Shown one piece after another: positions 33,945 to 44,914 of a stretch of DNA of 64,000 nucleotides (its first letter is position 1; the number at the start of each line of letters is the position of its first letter). A program made the position numbers and the translations under genes. This DNA is from Aporrectodea caliginosa (Eukaryota; Annelida; Clitellata; Crassiclitellata; Lumbricidae). The stretch lies in NCBI GenBank assembly GCA_020284085.1, contig JACEVL010000045.1:2898929-2962928 (forward strand), read 5' to 3'. The notes under the pieces were generated by a model. It was not told the DNA's origin, ran no database searches, and saw only the letters and a program-made list of their open reading frames with translations.

Positions 33945-34190
33945 ATACAGATAAATATCTAGACAGCACATAGGCAAATTGCAATACGGACATAGCCAAA
34001 TAGCAAGACAGAAACAGACAAATAGCAAGACAGACACATGCAAATAGAAAGACAGAAACAGACAAATAGCAAGACAGAAACAGACAAATAGCAAGACAGA
34101 AACAGACAAATTGCAAGACAGGCACAAACAGATAGCAATACAGACACAGCGGATCAATAGGACGGACACACAAACAGAAGGAAGACAAAT
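33945..34190. repeat. ~22-bp tandem repeat AAATAGCAAGACAGAAACAGAC
   Basis: About ten units of GACAGAAACAGAC plus AAATAGCAA with substitutions. Minus-strand Cys/Leu/Val-rich open frames are artefacts. Confidence 0.9.
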
Positions 34191-34389
34191 GCAAACATGT
34201 CTGAGGAGACAGAGAGGGCAATCGGGATGCGTATATGGGATTGAAAATAGCGGATGATCGGATCTATCCATCTGCGCTAATAGTGATTGAATGGTGGCTA
34301 AGACCCGGATTAACTCTACCTGGATGACATCGATTACCTACACAGGCCAACCGGTCACGCACATCACACTAACACATACACCACCTTAA

Positions 34390-34566
34390 TATATATTTAT
34401 ACATACACCCATACATATACATATACATATTCATTCATTCATTCATTCATTCATTCATTTATATATATAATATGGACATTATGTGTGTGTCTGTGTCTAT
34501 AAATATGTGTATGTATGTATGTACCATCCTTATATATACATATACGTATGTATATATATGTGGATA

Positions 34567-34611
<45 letters not shown>

Positions 34612-34860
34612 ATTATGTCAATTTTTGGATCTTAAATGACTATATGATGATGATGATGATGATATGTGATGATGATGATGATGATGATGATGATATGATG
34701 ATGATGATGATGATGATGTGATGGTGATAATATGATGATGATGATGATGATGATGATGATCAATGATGATGATGATGATGATGATATGATGATGATGATG
34801 GTGATGATGATGATGATGATGATGATGACGATGATGACGACGAGGACGACTATAATGATA
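34390..34860. repeat. CATT, TATA and GAT microsatellite cluster
   Basis: (ATTC)n at 34430-34460, TA-rich 34530-34612, then GAT/ATG trinucleotides from 34645 to 34850. Confidence 0.9.
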
Positions 34861-35174
34861 ACAATGACGATATATTTCTCTTACATGTAAACTTTGTGAA
34901 TTTTGGGTCAGTGAAAAGATCATAATGATGATGATGATGATGATGTTGCTGTTGTTGTTGTTGTTAGTATAATTATGATGAGAATTGTTCAACTCGTGTT
35001 ATTCGCTCTGAAATTGAATTAGGATTCGATGAAACTAGATTTGAATATAGATTAGAGATTAGTAATGGCTTGTTGAGTGTTGACTGAGGTGCCTTGAAGC
35101 GCGAGGAGCTTGAAGCTCCTTGCTAAGTGCTAAAAGTTGACAGCCCATGGAAATGTCTTACCTTCTCACTCCGT

Positions 35175-35365
35175 GATCATCACACCTTTACATTCTCTCA
35201 CCCTAGCCATATCTTTTCAACCTTATCTTCGCTCACCCTGACCATATCTTTTCAACCTAACCTTCTCTCTCTCACCCTAACCATGTTTCTTCCATCTTAC
35301 CTTTCCTCTCATTCTGACCATAGCTCACTTTTCACCTTCCCGATAACTCTGACCATATCTGCTCA
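35175..35365. repeat. ~42-45-bp tandem repeat CTCACCCTAACCATATCTTTT
   Basis: Four to five diverged units of CACCCTGACCATATCTTTTC plus AACCTTACCTTCTCT. Confidence 0.75.
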
Positions 35366-35373
35366 GTGTTATA

Positions 35374-35572
35374 AACTTCATTTTCTTAGCCTCAGCATAT
35401 GAGTACGAGTGGCCAGTCCTCTGCCACGCCGTCTCAACTTCCCACAGACAGTGTGCGGTCAATGTACTCATTATAGCTGAGTTTGCCCGAGGTACATTCG
35501 GAGCATAAACTCCGAAACATATTTCTGCCCTGGCGGGGATATGATTAACATATGAACCCCGACCCCGCCGCT
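35374..35572 (-). mobile_element. tRNA-derived SINE, minus strand
   Basis: Reverse complement shows a B-box region GGTTCATAT interrupted by an insertion and then ATCCCCGCCAGGGCAGAAAT, followed by the family body (AACTCAGCTATAATGAGTAC, GAGACGGCG, GAGGACTGGCCACTCG, CTCATATGCTGAGGCTAAG, AAAATGAAG). It aligns along its length with 36540-36730. Confidence 0.75.
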
Positions 35573-35746
35573 GAAATTTATCTATCGCCTTTAAAAATAG
35601 GAAGACAGTCGGCAACACTGTGTGTAATTAATCACTGTGTTGTATTATACGGCTCGCAAAATAATGATCTACGCTGTTCCGCAACTCGTAGAATTTCGAC
35701 AACGTATACATACCTACCGCAGGTCCGCCAAAACTCTACCAGCGGG

Positions 35747-36283
35747 CAGTGTGATTCTCCTTACAGGTTTAATTTTAGTTATAGTTACAGTAATAGTTAA
35801 TGGTTTCTTATTTTAGTTATAGTTATAGTTATAGTTAGTATTATTTTTTAGTTATAGTTATAGTTAATGGATTTTTATTTTAGCTAATTTTAGTTACTGA
35901 TTAGTTACAATAATTAAGGCTATACAAAAATTGCGCGTATTAACACGCTGTTTCACAGTTTGCTCAGAGCTTTCAAAGCCTTTGAAGGATGGGTGCATTC
36001 AGCTTCATGAATACATTTTAATTAGTTTCCAACTGACAAATTGCATAATAAAAATATCGCATTTTTCGTTCTCATTAATGCTGCCGAATCGTCCATATTG
36101 CACTTCCTATTTTTATTTTTTTGTATCAAAGAAAATAAGTTGAATTTTCGTTATTGTTATTTGCGTTATAGTTATAGTTAATGATATTTTTTAGTTTTAG
36201 TTATAGTTATCGTTAACGAAATCATTTTATTTTCGTTATCGAACATTTTCATATTATCGTTATCGTTAACGAGAATCACACTG
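35747..36283. mobile_element. hAT MITE with perfect 8-bp TSD CCAGCGGG
   Basis: Second full copy of the 22035 family: CAGTGTGATTCTCC end at 35747, GAGAATCACACTG end at 36283, flanked by CCAGCGGG at 35739-35746 and 36284-36291. 537 bp against 549 bp for the other copy. No coding capacity. Confidence 0.95.
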
Positions 36284-36500
36284 CCAGCGGGAAGTTTAAT
36301 AAGGAAGATAATTAGCTGCTATGACGCTAAAGGGCAAGTGTCGTGGCGTAGCGAGCAAGTGGCATTTCACTAGGTTCGTTTCCCGCTGCGGCTCAAGTAT
36401 TCGTTTTCAAACCGTCCAACTCGGTTTGAGTTAAGATTGATCAACTGTTAAACTTTGGGTTATCTGCGCTGTAGCAGAAAACTCCTGTTAGTCTATAAAG

Positions 36501-36730
36501 CTGCGCACTAGTTTAGTGGTTAGCGTGTTGGACTGTCAGTCAAAGGGTCGGGTTCAAATCCCAGCCAGGGCAGAAATTTCTTTCGTGATTCCTGCTCCAC
36601 CTGCATTCCCTATAGCCAACTCAGCTATAATTGGTACAATGACTGCACACTGTCGGTGTTGAAGATGAGACGGCGAGGGATAGCACTGGCCAGCCGCTCT
36701 CATATGCCGAGGCTAAGAAAATGAAGTCGC
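36501..36730 (+). mobile_element. tRNA-derived SINE with intact A and B boxes
   Basis: The head folds like a tRNA: A box TAGTTTAGTGG (36509-36519), anticodon loop CTGTCAG giving GTC as in tRNA-Asp, and B box GGTTCAAATCC (36551-36561). The acceptor stem pairs only weakly and there is a ~170-bp unrelated tail, so this is a SINE rather than a tRNA gene. Body landmarks are GCCAACTCAGCTATAATTGG, CACTGTCGGTGTTGAAG, GCACTGGCCAGCC and CATATGCCGAGGCTAAG. Other copies are at 23301, 35374 and 53278. Transcription by Pol III is expected for the family. Confidence 0.8.
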
Positions 36731-36934
36731 AAACACTTCGCACCGAAATTTACGCTGCATCTCAGGTTAGCTTGTTATAGTCTCAAAGGCCGTTGCCGTC
36801 GACAGAAATTATTTTGGCATAATTATTAATCAATCTCAGTTCTTTGATGCAAATGACCTTTATCAATCCAACTTAATTATGAGGACTTATTTTGTACTAG
36901 TCCAGCATTTTATTGAGCCTGGACTGGGGCCGTC

Positions 36935-37060
36935 TACGGTTTGACGGGGACCGATATGACGGGGGTCGATATGACAGGAGTTATGACAATTGTAAATGAC
37001 GGGGCTGTTTTATAGGCCATTTTGACAGGGCCGTTTTGTCGGGTAGGTGGGCCCATTTGT
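36935..37060. repeat. ~20-bp GACGGGGCCGTTTTG tandem repeat
   Basis: Degenerate units such as TTTGACGGGG, TATGACGGGGG and TTTTGACAGGGCCG. Confidence 0.6.
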
Positions 37061-37362
37061 AAGGGACTTTGTCGGGGCCGATTTGTTATGGGACGTTCTG
37101 GGGATCCGCTTGTGTGTGTTTAACGGCAGCTTATGACATCATAGGCCGTCGCCGCCGACAAAGATTAGTCTTTGGCATATTACAGCTATGTTATGACTTA
37201 TATTTTCTACACCTATTCATACAACCATTGCAAAACTTAGAAAAGGTGTATAAGGGACTGCTCTTGGCTAAGCTATTCTGCCTCAGCTCCTATTTATAGG
37301 ACCATTGCAAGATTTCGAAAAGGTTTGCAAGGGATTGCTCTTGGTTATGGTTTTTAGTAGTA

Positions 37363-37480
37363 GTTTCAGTTTAACGGCACTGTGATAACAAGATCATTAG
37401 CGTCACCCTCCTTCTTAGGCGCTCCAGACTTGAGACTGGCACTACTCAGATTACAAGTAGTGAAGGATGAGTTTTTCTGA
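37363..37480 (-). repeat. Dispersed repeat R1, minus orientation
   Basis: GTTTAACGGCACTGTG, ATCATTAGCGTCACCCTCC, TTGAGACTGGCACTACT and ATTACAAGTAGTGAAGGATG. The CACTACT...AAGTAGTG pair forms a hairpin edge. A short extra edge (ATTACAAGTAGTGACGGAG) lies at 37707. Between 37720 and 38050 nothing else was recognised. Confidence 0.8.
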
Positions 37481-37544
37481 ATGACTTGCCCAGGGTCTTC
37501 TACGCGGCGACTCCAGGTATACGACCCTAACCCTTTCAGCTGCA

Positions 37545-37600
37545 AGTAAGTAAGTATATTCTTTACCATAAAACCAATTGTATCCGTAATGTGTTGTACA
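37545..37600 (-). mobile_element. 3' stub of the CTTA-tailed LINE
   Basis: AAGTAAGTAAGTATATTCTTTA then ATAAAACCAA, the same 3' terminus as the LINE at 60420-61300. Confidence 0.5.
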
Positions 37601-38054
37601 TTGTATTGTAACAACAATCAACAGTTTATATGTCGATAGGAGTACAAGATTCTAGGTCATAAACGTCTTTCGCTGTAAATTATCAAACTTGACACTAGGT
37701 ACACCAGATTACAAGTAGTGACGGAGTTTTTGTTATGTTTTTTTTTCTTCTACTACTCTTTTTTACGACCCATCCAAGGCTTCAGATAGACTGTTCGAAA
37801 CTCCGCGTATTTTGCTTTGACTTACATTCGTAGGACCATCGCATGGCATAGAAAAGGTGTGTAATGGACTGCTTTTTTTTCTTCTACTGTAACAGAGGTT
37901 TTGTTGCTTTCAAGGTAGCCAATAGTCTGGTTAAGTGATCTGATCGTGCACTTTCGTGTTACAGAATAGAGTCGCATTCCGCATTTCGGATGCTATGGCT
38001 TAAAGTTTTCTATTTACTGTTTGATCTACACACGGTTTAAAAGCGTTAGGCTAG

Positions 38055-38640
38055 ATGGGCTATATAATAGACTGGAATAGAAAAATGGAATAAGATGGAA
38101 TAGAACTGGAATGGAAGGGAATAAAAAGGATGCTAGAATGGAAGGGAATAAGATGGAATAGAACAATGTGGAATGGGATAAAATAGATAGACTGGAATAA
38201 AATGGTTGGAATTAGCTAGAATGGAAAATATGTGGAATGGGATAAAATAGATAGACTGGAATAAAATGGTTAGGAATTAGCTAGAATGGAAGGGAATAAG
38301 ATGGAATAGAACAATGTGGAATGGGATAAAATAGATAGACTGGAATAAAATGGTTAGGAATTAGCTAGAATGGAAGGGAATAAGATGGAATAGAACAATG
38401 TGGAATGGGATAAAATAGATAGACTGGAATAGAATGAAATGGAATGGAATTAAATAGAATAGGATAAAGTTGAATTGATTCGAATATTTAAGAACAAAAT
38501 AAAATGGAATCGAATAGACCTAATAGAATATAATGGGATTGGAATGGAATAGAATAGAATGGAATGGAAAAGTATGACAATGAATCGGATTGAATTTCAT
38601 TTCAGTGGACTTGGCTAAATTTGACTGGACAAGAGTAGGC
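38055..38640. repeat. GGAAT-type satellite with 84-bp higher-order unit
   Basis: Pentamer-like GGAAT/AGAAT sequence. The phrase AAAATAGATAGACTGGAATA recurs at about 38183, 38244, 38328 and 38412: spacings 61, 84 and 84 bp, the first being shorter by a 23-bp deletion. Confidence 0.9.
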
Positions 38641-38659
38641 TAGACTAGGCTAGATGTAC

Positions 38660-38766
38660 AATCAAATTGTATCAAAATAGATTAGATTAGATTAGATTAG
38701 ATTAGATTAGATTAGATTAGATTATATTAGATTAAATTAGATTAGATTAGATTAGATTAGATTAGC
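38660..38766. repeat. (TTAGA)n microsatellite
   Basis: ATTAGATTAGATTAG pentamer run of about 90 bp with two interruptions. Confidence 0.95.
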
Positions 38767-38879
38767 CTGAAATACAGAAGAATATGACGGAGAAGAGCAG
38801 AATAAAATTTCCTTGATTTATTTAATTTAGTTGGACTAACTTAGACAGATATTAATCAGAATTTGAAGCACAAGGCAAC

Positions 38880-39095
38880 GCCATTAGTAACCTTGTGTTC
38901 TGCGCTGGTCCAGAGGGAACAACTCAACCCACGCTCTTCTCACAGACAGCCACGACATCCCTGTACGCAGAGGACATGCATACAGGGGACCGTCTCAAAT
39001 CCTCCAGATACCTAGATTTTGGAACTCTCTCCCCGTATCTGTCCGTTCAGCTCAGTGGCTTTTGTCTCGTTCTCAACTTAAACCTATATAGAGCT
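38880..39095 (+). mobile_element. CR1-like LINE C-terminal fragment
   Basis: One frame reads IPRFWNSLPVSVRSAQWLL then SRSQLKP and a stop, the usual C-terminal motif of CR1-like ORF2. 5' and 3' limits are uncertain. Confidence 0.5.
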
Positions 39096-39389
39096 CTTTG
39101 GCTCTATGGATGGCCATTCAATATTTATCTGAAATATTTTGTCTATGCAAAGAACTAGGTATAAGAGTCGTCCATCCATCGTTTGTGATTAAATATTGAA
39201 GACAAAGTGCTGCGTAACGAAAAGCGAAGAATAGAAAAAGAGATCATTTTGGAGTGCTGGTATGACTATTGTATACTTAATTTCAAGAACTGGAAAAATC
39301 AGTATCGATGGCTAAATCTATTTTTATTGAAAATCCGTTTGAATGAACAGCTTAGACAGTCTAATAATAGAAATATGCCCACGTGTGTG

Positions 39390-39630
39390 CGCTCGACCGA
39401 TTGGTCACTGTATGCAGACCCTGTGAAAAGACGATTCTTAAATACATTGCCAATCGGCAACTGCGTGCATTTCCTGGGAATCATGGCGAAAATCTGTTCA
39501 CTACCAAATGGCAACAATATGCAACCATTGATACTATAAGTATTTGATGGCATAATAGCCAAATGGTTACAATATGCATTACTGTCCAAAAGAAGGTTTC
39601 GATGTTATAATTACCAAATGGTTAAATTGT
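39390..39630. repeat. Left subterminal palindromes of the piggyBac element
   Basis: Imperfect palindromes: GACCGATTGGTCAC (39393), TTGCCAATCGGCAAC (39447), CTACCAAATGGCAAC (39500), TAGCCAAATGGTTAC (39556), TTACCAAATGGTTAA (39612). Several are followed at similar distance by TATGCA or GTGCAT. Confidence 0.75.
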
Positions 39631-39759
39631 GTACTAGGCCTATAGCATAGTTTTTGCAAACATAGACAGTGTAGAGTATACCTTGTGGACTTTGTGTACA
39701 TAATTTTAATTAGTTAATTAAGAGCATGCACTTCTTGTATCTGTGTTACAGACGCAAAA

Positions 39760-42700
39760 ATGGGGAAAAGGAGTAAGGGCAAACGCCCTTCAAAAGGCCA
39801 GACTGTGACCTCCAAAAAAACAAAGAGGCCGTCTGCAGTAGTCATGTGGGAGGATGGGACGGAGAATTTGGTGTTCTGTCACCAACTTGAGGCAGTAGAT
39901 GGTGCCTCTCTGCCACTGGCGGTGGGAATGAGTGTCAAACACTTCTGGAGGCCAGAGAAAAAAAATTATCTAGGATGTATCATTGAGTTGGAATCTGATG
40001 ACACCACAAGAGCCTGCACACAAGGCGAGAATGATGACACCACGACAGCCTGCACACAAGAAGAGAAAGAGAATGATGACACCACAAGAGTCTGCACACA
40101 AGAAGAGAAAGAGAATGATGACACCACGACAGTCTGCACACAAGAAGAGAAAGAGAATGATGACACCACGACAGTCTGCACACAAGAAGAGAAAGAGAAT
40201 GATGACACCACGACAGTCTGCACACAAGAAGAGAAAGAGAATGATGACACCACAAGAGTCTGCACACAAGAAGAGAAAGAGAATGATGACACCACGACAG
40301 TCTGCACACAAGAAGAGAAAGAGAATGATGACACCACGACAGTCTGCACACAAGAAGAGAAAGAGAATGATGACACCACGACAGTCTGCACACAAGAAGA
40401 GAAAGAGAATGATGACACCACGACAGTCTGCACACAAGAAGAGAAAGAGAATGATGACACCACAAGAGTCTGCACACAAGAAGAGAAAGAGAATGATGAC
40501 ACCACGACAGTCTGCACACAAGAAGAGAAAGAGAATGATGACACCACTGCACACAGTCTGCACACAAGAAGAGAAAGAGAATGATGACACCACGACAGTC
40601 TGCACACAAGAAGAGAAAGAGAATGATGACACCACGACAGTCTGCACACAAGAAGAGAAAGAGAATGATGACACCACAAGAGTCTGCACACAAGAAGAGA
40701 AAGAGAATGATGACACCACGACAGTCTGCACACAAGAAGAGAAAGAGAATGATGACACCACGACAGTCTGCACACAAGAAGAGAAAGAGAATGATGACAC
40801 CACAAGAGTCTGCACACAAGAAGAGAAAGAGAATGATGACACCACGACAGTCTGCACACAAGAAGAGAAAGAGAATGATGACACCACAAGAGTCTGCACA
40901 CAAGAAGAGAAAGAGAATGATGACACCACAAGAGTCTGCACACAAGAAGAGAAAGAGAATGATGACACCACGACAGCCTGCACACAAGGAGGATGCCTTG
41001 AGACTGATCTTTTCGGTGAGATTTTGGATGTATTTTTAGGGCTAGAAGAAGGGACATCCGGTTTCTTAAGCCCCCTTGAAATTTCTACAACAGACTACGA
41101 GGGATTGTCAGAACTGACATTGCCTGAATCTCCCTTGATCATCAATCAAATAGCAGTGGAACATTTGGATGTGGAAGCTGAAGCACTAGTAAAAACAAAT
41201 GAAAGGAAGGCAAAGGTGAAGAAGACTAAGAAGAAATCAAGAACAACAACGCAAGCAGTTGAAAAAAAGAGAACCACGCATCTTGTTGAGATACCAACCG
41301 AGAGCGAAGACAGTTTGTTGTCGAATTCAGAAGAGGAGGAGACAAACCACCGTCCTGATCCCGAACCATCTGCGGAACATTCCAGAATCATAAGCACCGA
41401 ACTTCTACGGGCACCTGTTAAGCTAAGTACAAAGGCGAACAAAGAAAGAAAACTCCGCTACAAGTGGAAACATGGGACCATTAACAAAGATGTTCCCTTC
41501 ACAACTGATGTGAAACCGAATATTGGTTTGATGCAACATCCTGTTGATTTTTTTAATTATTTCGTAACAGAAGAGTTGCTTAAACTAATATCGGAAGAAA
41601 CAATTCGATACCACTTCCAACTCCGACCTCAAAAACTCTGGAGTGTAACCTTGACAGACATTCAAGGTTTTATAGGAGCAGGCATGCTTATGTCGATTAT
41701 AAGGCTGCCTCAAAGCAGAATGTACTGGAGACCAGAGTTTCTCGTCGCAGAGATTGCAAATGCATTTACCGTGAAGAAGTTTGAAGATATAAAGAGATTC
41801 CTGCATTTTGCTGACAACACAGTCCAGAGCCAGGACAAACTAAAGAAATTTAGACCCGTCTCTGACTATCTGTGTGAAAGATTCAAAACGATACCTAAAG
41901 AGGAGCACCTGAGTATTGACGAACAGATCATTCCATTCAAAGGAAGATCTTCGCTCAAACAGTATAATGCTGCCAAACCTCACAAATGGGGTTATAAAGC
42001 ATTTGTGCTGTGTGGTGCAAGTGGGTTTGCATATGATCTCGAGTATTATGTTGGGAGGGACAACAACTTGCTCATGCCCAATGAAGTTGATTGCGGTGCG
42101 AGCGGAAACGTTGTTGTTAGGCTGTCAAGAAATGTTCCCAACAATCTCAACTATAAACTCTACTTTGATAATTATTTCACGAGCCCTGACCTACAAGTCT
42201 TCCTGGCCAAGAGGGGCATTTGGAGTTTAGGAACGGTTAGAATTAACCGAGTTCCCAACTCCAATCTCATCTCTGATGAGAAACTGAAGAAGCAAGGTAG
42301 AGGGTGTTTCTCTGAGCAAATTGCAGAAATTGAAGATATACCTATCACAGTCTTGAAGTGGTGTGACAACAAGTGCGTCACTTTCCTGTCAACATTTGTT
42401 GGTGGCCAACCCACAGAATTGTCCCAAAGATGGGATGGAAAGGAATCCAGGTACAAATCGGTGACTTGCCCAAATCTCGTCAAAGTGTACAATAAACACA
42501 TGGGGGGTGTTGACCTGATAGATTCCCTGATAGGATTATACCGTAACAGAGTGAGATCCAAGAAATGGTACCATAGGCTCTGGTTTCATATAATGGACCT
42601 GACGCTGGTTAACTCATGGTTACTCTACAAGAGAACCTTCACAGAGCAGAACAAAGACGGTACTTCTTCTGCACTTCCCATGCCGCTACTGGACTTCAAG

Positions 42701-43446
42701 AACGAAGTTGCTCGTTCTCTGCTTAGGAAGGGTAAGCTGAATTTTACTATGGAGCTATTCATGATTGCAGTTCTTGTAGCTTAATAATAACACTTACTAT
42801 TTTACTTGTAACTTTTTTCAAAACAGTTCACCCGTTTTCCTTCAGTCACTGTAATATGAGCGCAATTATCAATTATTGAGCTGATGCCTTCTGTAAGGAG
42901 ACATTTCAAGGATAAAACTGATGCATTTTAACCTACAATTCACTTGAATGATAATAATATAACCTAATGCTAATGCAATTATATTACTAAAAATGCACAA
43001 CACTGTGCATACTTAGTAATATGTTAAAGTAAGATTAACATGATATTTATTATTATGGGAAAATATTGTCAACTTGGAACCTCTCATACAGTAAAACATA
43101 TTGATCTTTCAGCTTTTTACACTCTACGAGTCTAATAACATTGTTCCATTTTAAATTTTCAGCAATGACGCCTCTCACAAGGACGAAACGGGGCCAGCCA
43201 AGTGACTGCCAAGCCGGGGGTGACTGCCAAGCCCCTCCAAAGAAACGCAGTCGGGCTTCAGCTCGTCCTTGTGAAGAGCAACGCCTCGACAATGTTGGCC
43301 ATCTACCAAAGTGGGAGACCAAGAGAAACCGTTGTGTGCAGAGCACATGTACCGGCATCTCCAGAGTGTCATGCTGCAAGTGCAACGTTGCCCTTTGTTG
43401 CAATAACAAGAAAAACTGTTTCTATGATTATCATGTGTCCAAATAA
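39760..43446 (+). CDS. piggyBac transposase (PGBD4-like), one intron, frame broken by a 4-nt insertion
   Basis: Cut-and-paste transposase acting on TTAA sites (family knowledge). Start at 39760 (MGKRSKGKRPSKG), just after a TTACAG acceptor-like site, so a 5' UTR intron is possible. Order: basic N-terminus; SVKHFWRPEKKNYLGCI; an acidic 14-residue repeat (EEKENDDTTTVCTQ) in about 23 copies (40020-40985); a charged linker; DDE_Tnp_1_7 domain from about 41500. Catalytic Asp in SIDEQIIPFKG (codon 41918), LYFDNYFTS (42167) and MGGVDLID (42512) are all present. Exon 1 ends 42731 at G|GTAAGC. Exon 2 (43163-43446) adds the Cys-rich C-terminal domain (CVQSTC...CCKCNVALCC...YDYH). A repeat unit near 40545 has 4 extra bases, so the N-terminus (frame 1) and the catalytic domain (frame 2) are out of phase. 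An uninterrupted frame from 39983 also reaches the catalytic part. Confidence 0.9.
40020..40985 (+). repeat. 42-bp coding tandem repeat in the piggyBac N-terminal region
   Basis: About 23 units of GAAGAGAAAGAGAATGATGA plus CACCACGACAGTCTGCACAC plus AA. Variation is almost limited to ACGACAG versus ACAAGAG (Thr or Arg) in each unit. The unit near 40545 has an altered junction (ACCACTGCACACAGTCTG). Because 42 is divisible by three and no frame contains a stop, all six frames stay open, which explains the long opposite-strand open frames. Confidence 0.95.
42732..43162 (+). other. Intron of the piggyBac transposase gene
   Basis: Donor G|GTAAGC at 42731/42732 and acceptor TTTTCAG|CAATG at 43162/43163. 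Splicing removes the stop at 42782-42784 and joins LLRK to MTPLTRTKRG through one Ala codon formed across the junction. 431 bp. Confidence 0.8.
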
Positions 43447-43639
43447 TGCAAATGATAAGCAGTTGAAAAAGTTGAACTGCAGATATAATGTAGTTTAGAC
43501 ATATTAGTTTATAAGCATTTTTATATGCAGTTTTATTTGTTCCATTAAATTGTTGAAAATTCATCATGCATTACCTTGTACAATGAGTTTTCTTATCTAC
43601 AACATATACTTTACATGTTGTTGCCAATTACTCATAGTC

Positions 43640-43970
43640 TGCATCTTGTTGCCGATTGACAACCATCTACATCTGCGGGTATTGCATTCAGTTACCAATT
43701 GGCAAGCGGGTAATTCTGAGGCTATTGCATGTAGTTGCCAATTGGTAACCGGATACTTCTGTGGGTAATGCACATAGTTGCCAATTGGTCAATGTCAGTT
43801 TTTCTTCAAATATGTGAATTCTGTGAATAGTTAAGACCTTCAAGTAGCTCCAATAGGTTACAATAGTTATTTGCTAGCACTTAAATTTTTTTCAAGCAAA
43901 AAAAAAATTCTGTGCAATATAGGGTTAAATCGTGATTTTGTAAGTGTTGCCAATCGGCCACACTGTGCAA
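43640..43970. repeat. Right subterminal palindromes of the piggyBac element
   Basis: TTGCCGATTGACAAC (43650), GTTACCAATTGGCAAG (43690), GTTGCCAATTGGTAAC (43733), GTTGCCAATTGGTCAA (43776), TTGCCAATCGGCCAC (43949), mostly with a GCA(T/C) a few bases upstream. Confidence 0.75.
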
Positions 43971-43977
43971 TATAGGG

Positions 43978-44105
43978 TTAAGACTTAAGACTTAAGACTC
44001 TTTCACTTAAGAGTTAAGACTTACCTTTTTCACTTAAGACTTGCCTCTTTCACTTAAGAGTTAAGACTTGCCATTTTCACTTAAGACTTGCCTCTTATAC
44101 TTTCA
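43978..44105. repeat. CTTAAGACTT / TTTCACTTAAGAG tandem repeat
   Basis: Short TTAA-rich tandem units directly beside the piggyBac right end (AGTTAAGACTTGCC twice, TTTCACTTAAGA four times). 44106-44397 holds a CGCTTCCCAAACTTCTCAG phrase that recalls a hAT end but cannot be delimited. Confidence 0.8.
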
Positions 44106-44914
44106 AATTGCCTGTCTCTGTCTTACGGACGGATCTGCGGGATATTAGACCTGATAACGGCCTGTAACGTGTAGAGTAGCGCTTCCCAAACTTCTCAGTA
44201 TCTCAGTGTAACAAGAATTAACCTTGCAGTGTCACGGACTGGCATGAATTTTCCCACGGCAGTGCCAAAATTATTAATTATTTCTCTTTTTCGTAGTCGA
44301 TCACCTAAACTCCTCAAATATGTATTAAAATTGATTTAAATGGATGTTTAGCCATTTCTATGACTCTAATGCCCTTTAAATGCTAGCCTATTACTATTAG
44401 GGGAGAGCGGGGCAAGACGCCCATGCGGGGTCAGATGCCCATCCCTTGTATTTTCACAGTTTAGCGTTCCAAAGAAGTTTTATGCAGGTAGACTATTTCC
44501 TGACACAGCCTCATGCATATTGATATCAATTTATGCGACATTGAAACTGTTGGGCCATCGGTATAACTAAAATTCTGTTTTTAATGATTGTGCTCTATGA
44601 AACTGCTAACAGTTCTACAGATTTTTCCGATTAGTGGAATCTTTTTTCAATAGTGTCATAAATCTGGTGTGTTTAGTAACCGCTTGCGAACTTTATGCTG
44701 TTATAAATTTTCGGTTTACGTGTGGACGATAATTTAGAATCATGTTGCATTACAACCTCCTGTTCGGGGGCAAAACGCCCTGGGCATCTTGCCCCCCTGG
44801 GCATCTTACCCCGTCATAGCATTATATTTAATAAAACTTGGAAGGTCCGTGTAGGTTAATAATAGTCACGTTGTGGAGTGTTATCAGCCTATTGTGGTTG
44901 TTTTTCTATTAGAA

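Larger units (their letters stand above)
39372..43981 (+). mobile_element. piggyBac-like DNA transposon, near complete
   Basis: Right end: GCAATATAGGGTTAA (43967-43981), a piggyBac-type GGG/TTAA junction. The same GTGCAATATAGGGTTAA phrase also occurs internally at 43920. The left end aligns with the reverse complement of the right subterminal region (GACCGATTGGTCACTG at 39393 against GGCCGATTGGCAACACT), which puts the terminus near 39372, but its TTAA is not visible. Imperfect palindromes of the type TTGCCAATTGGTAAC occur five times near each end. The interior is one transposase gene with one intron. Confidence 0.75.

Noticed and set aside
36340..36405. Second tRNA-like sequence with GGTTCGTTTCCC
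   Set aside because: A B-box-like match alone; no convincing A box or cloverleaf, and no second copy with the same flanks was confirmed.
36501..36575. Functional tRNA-Asp gene
   Set aside because: A and B boxes are present but the acceptor stem is poorly paired and a shared SINE body follows.
39966..41057. Three minus-strand open frames of 335-363 codons
   Set aside because: Opposite-strand shadows of the 42-bp repeat array inside the piggyBac gene, open only because the unit length is divisible by three.
44106..44397. Separate hAT element beginning CGCTTCCCAAACTTCTCAG
   Set aside because: Only one end-like motif is seen; no matching inverted end or target duplication was found.
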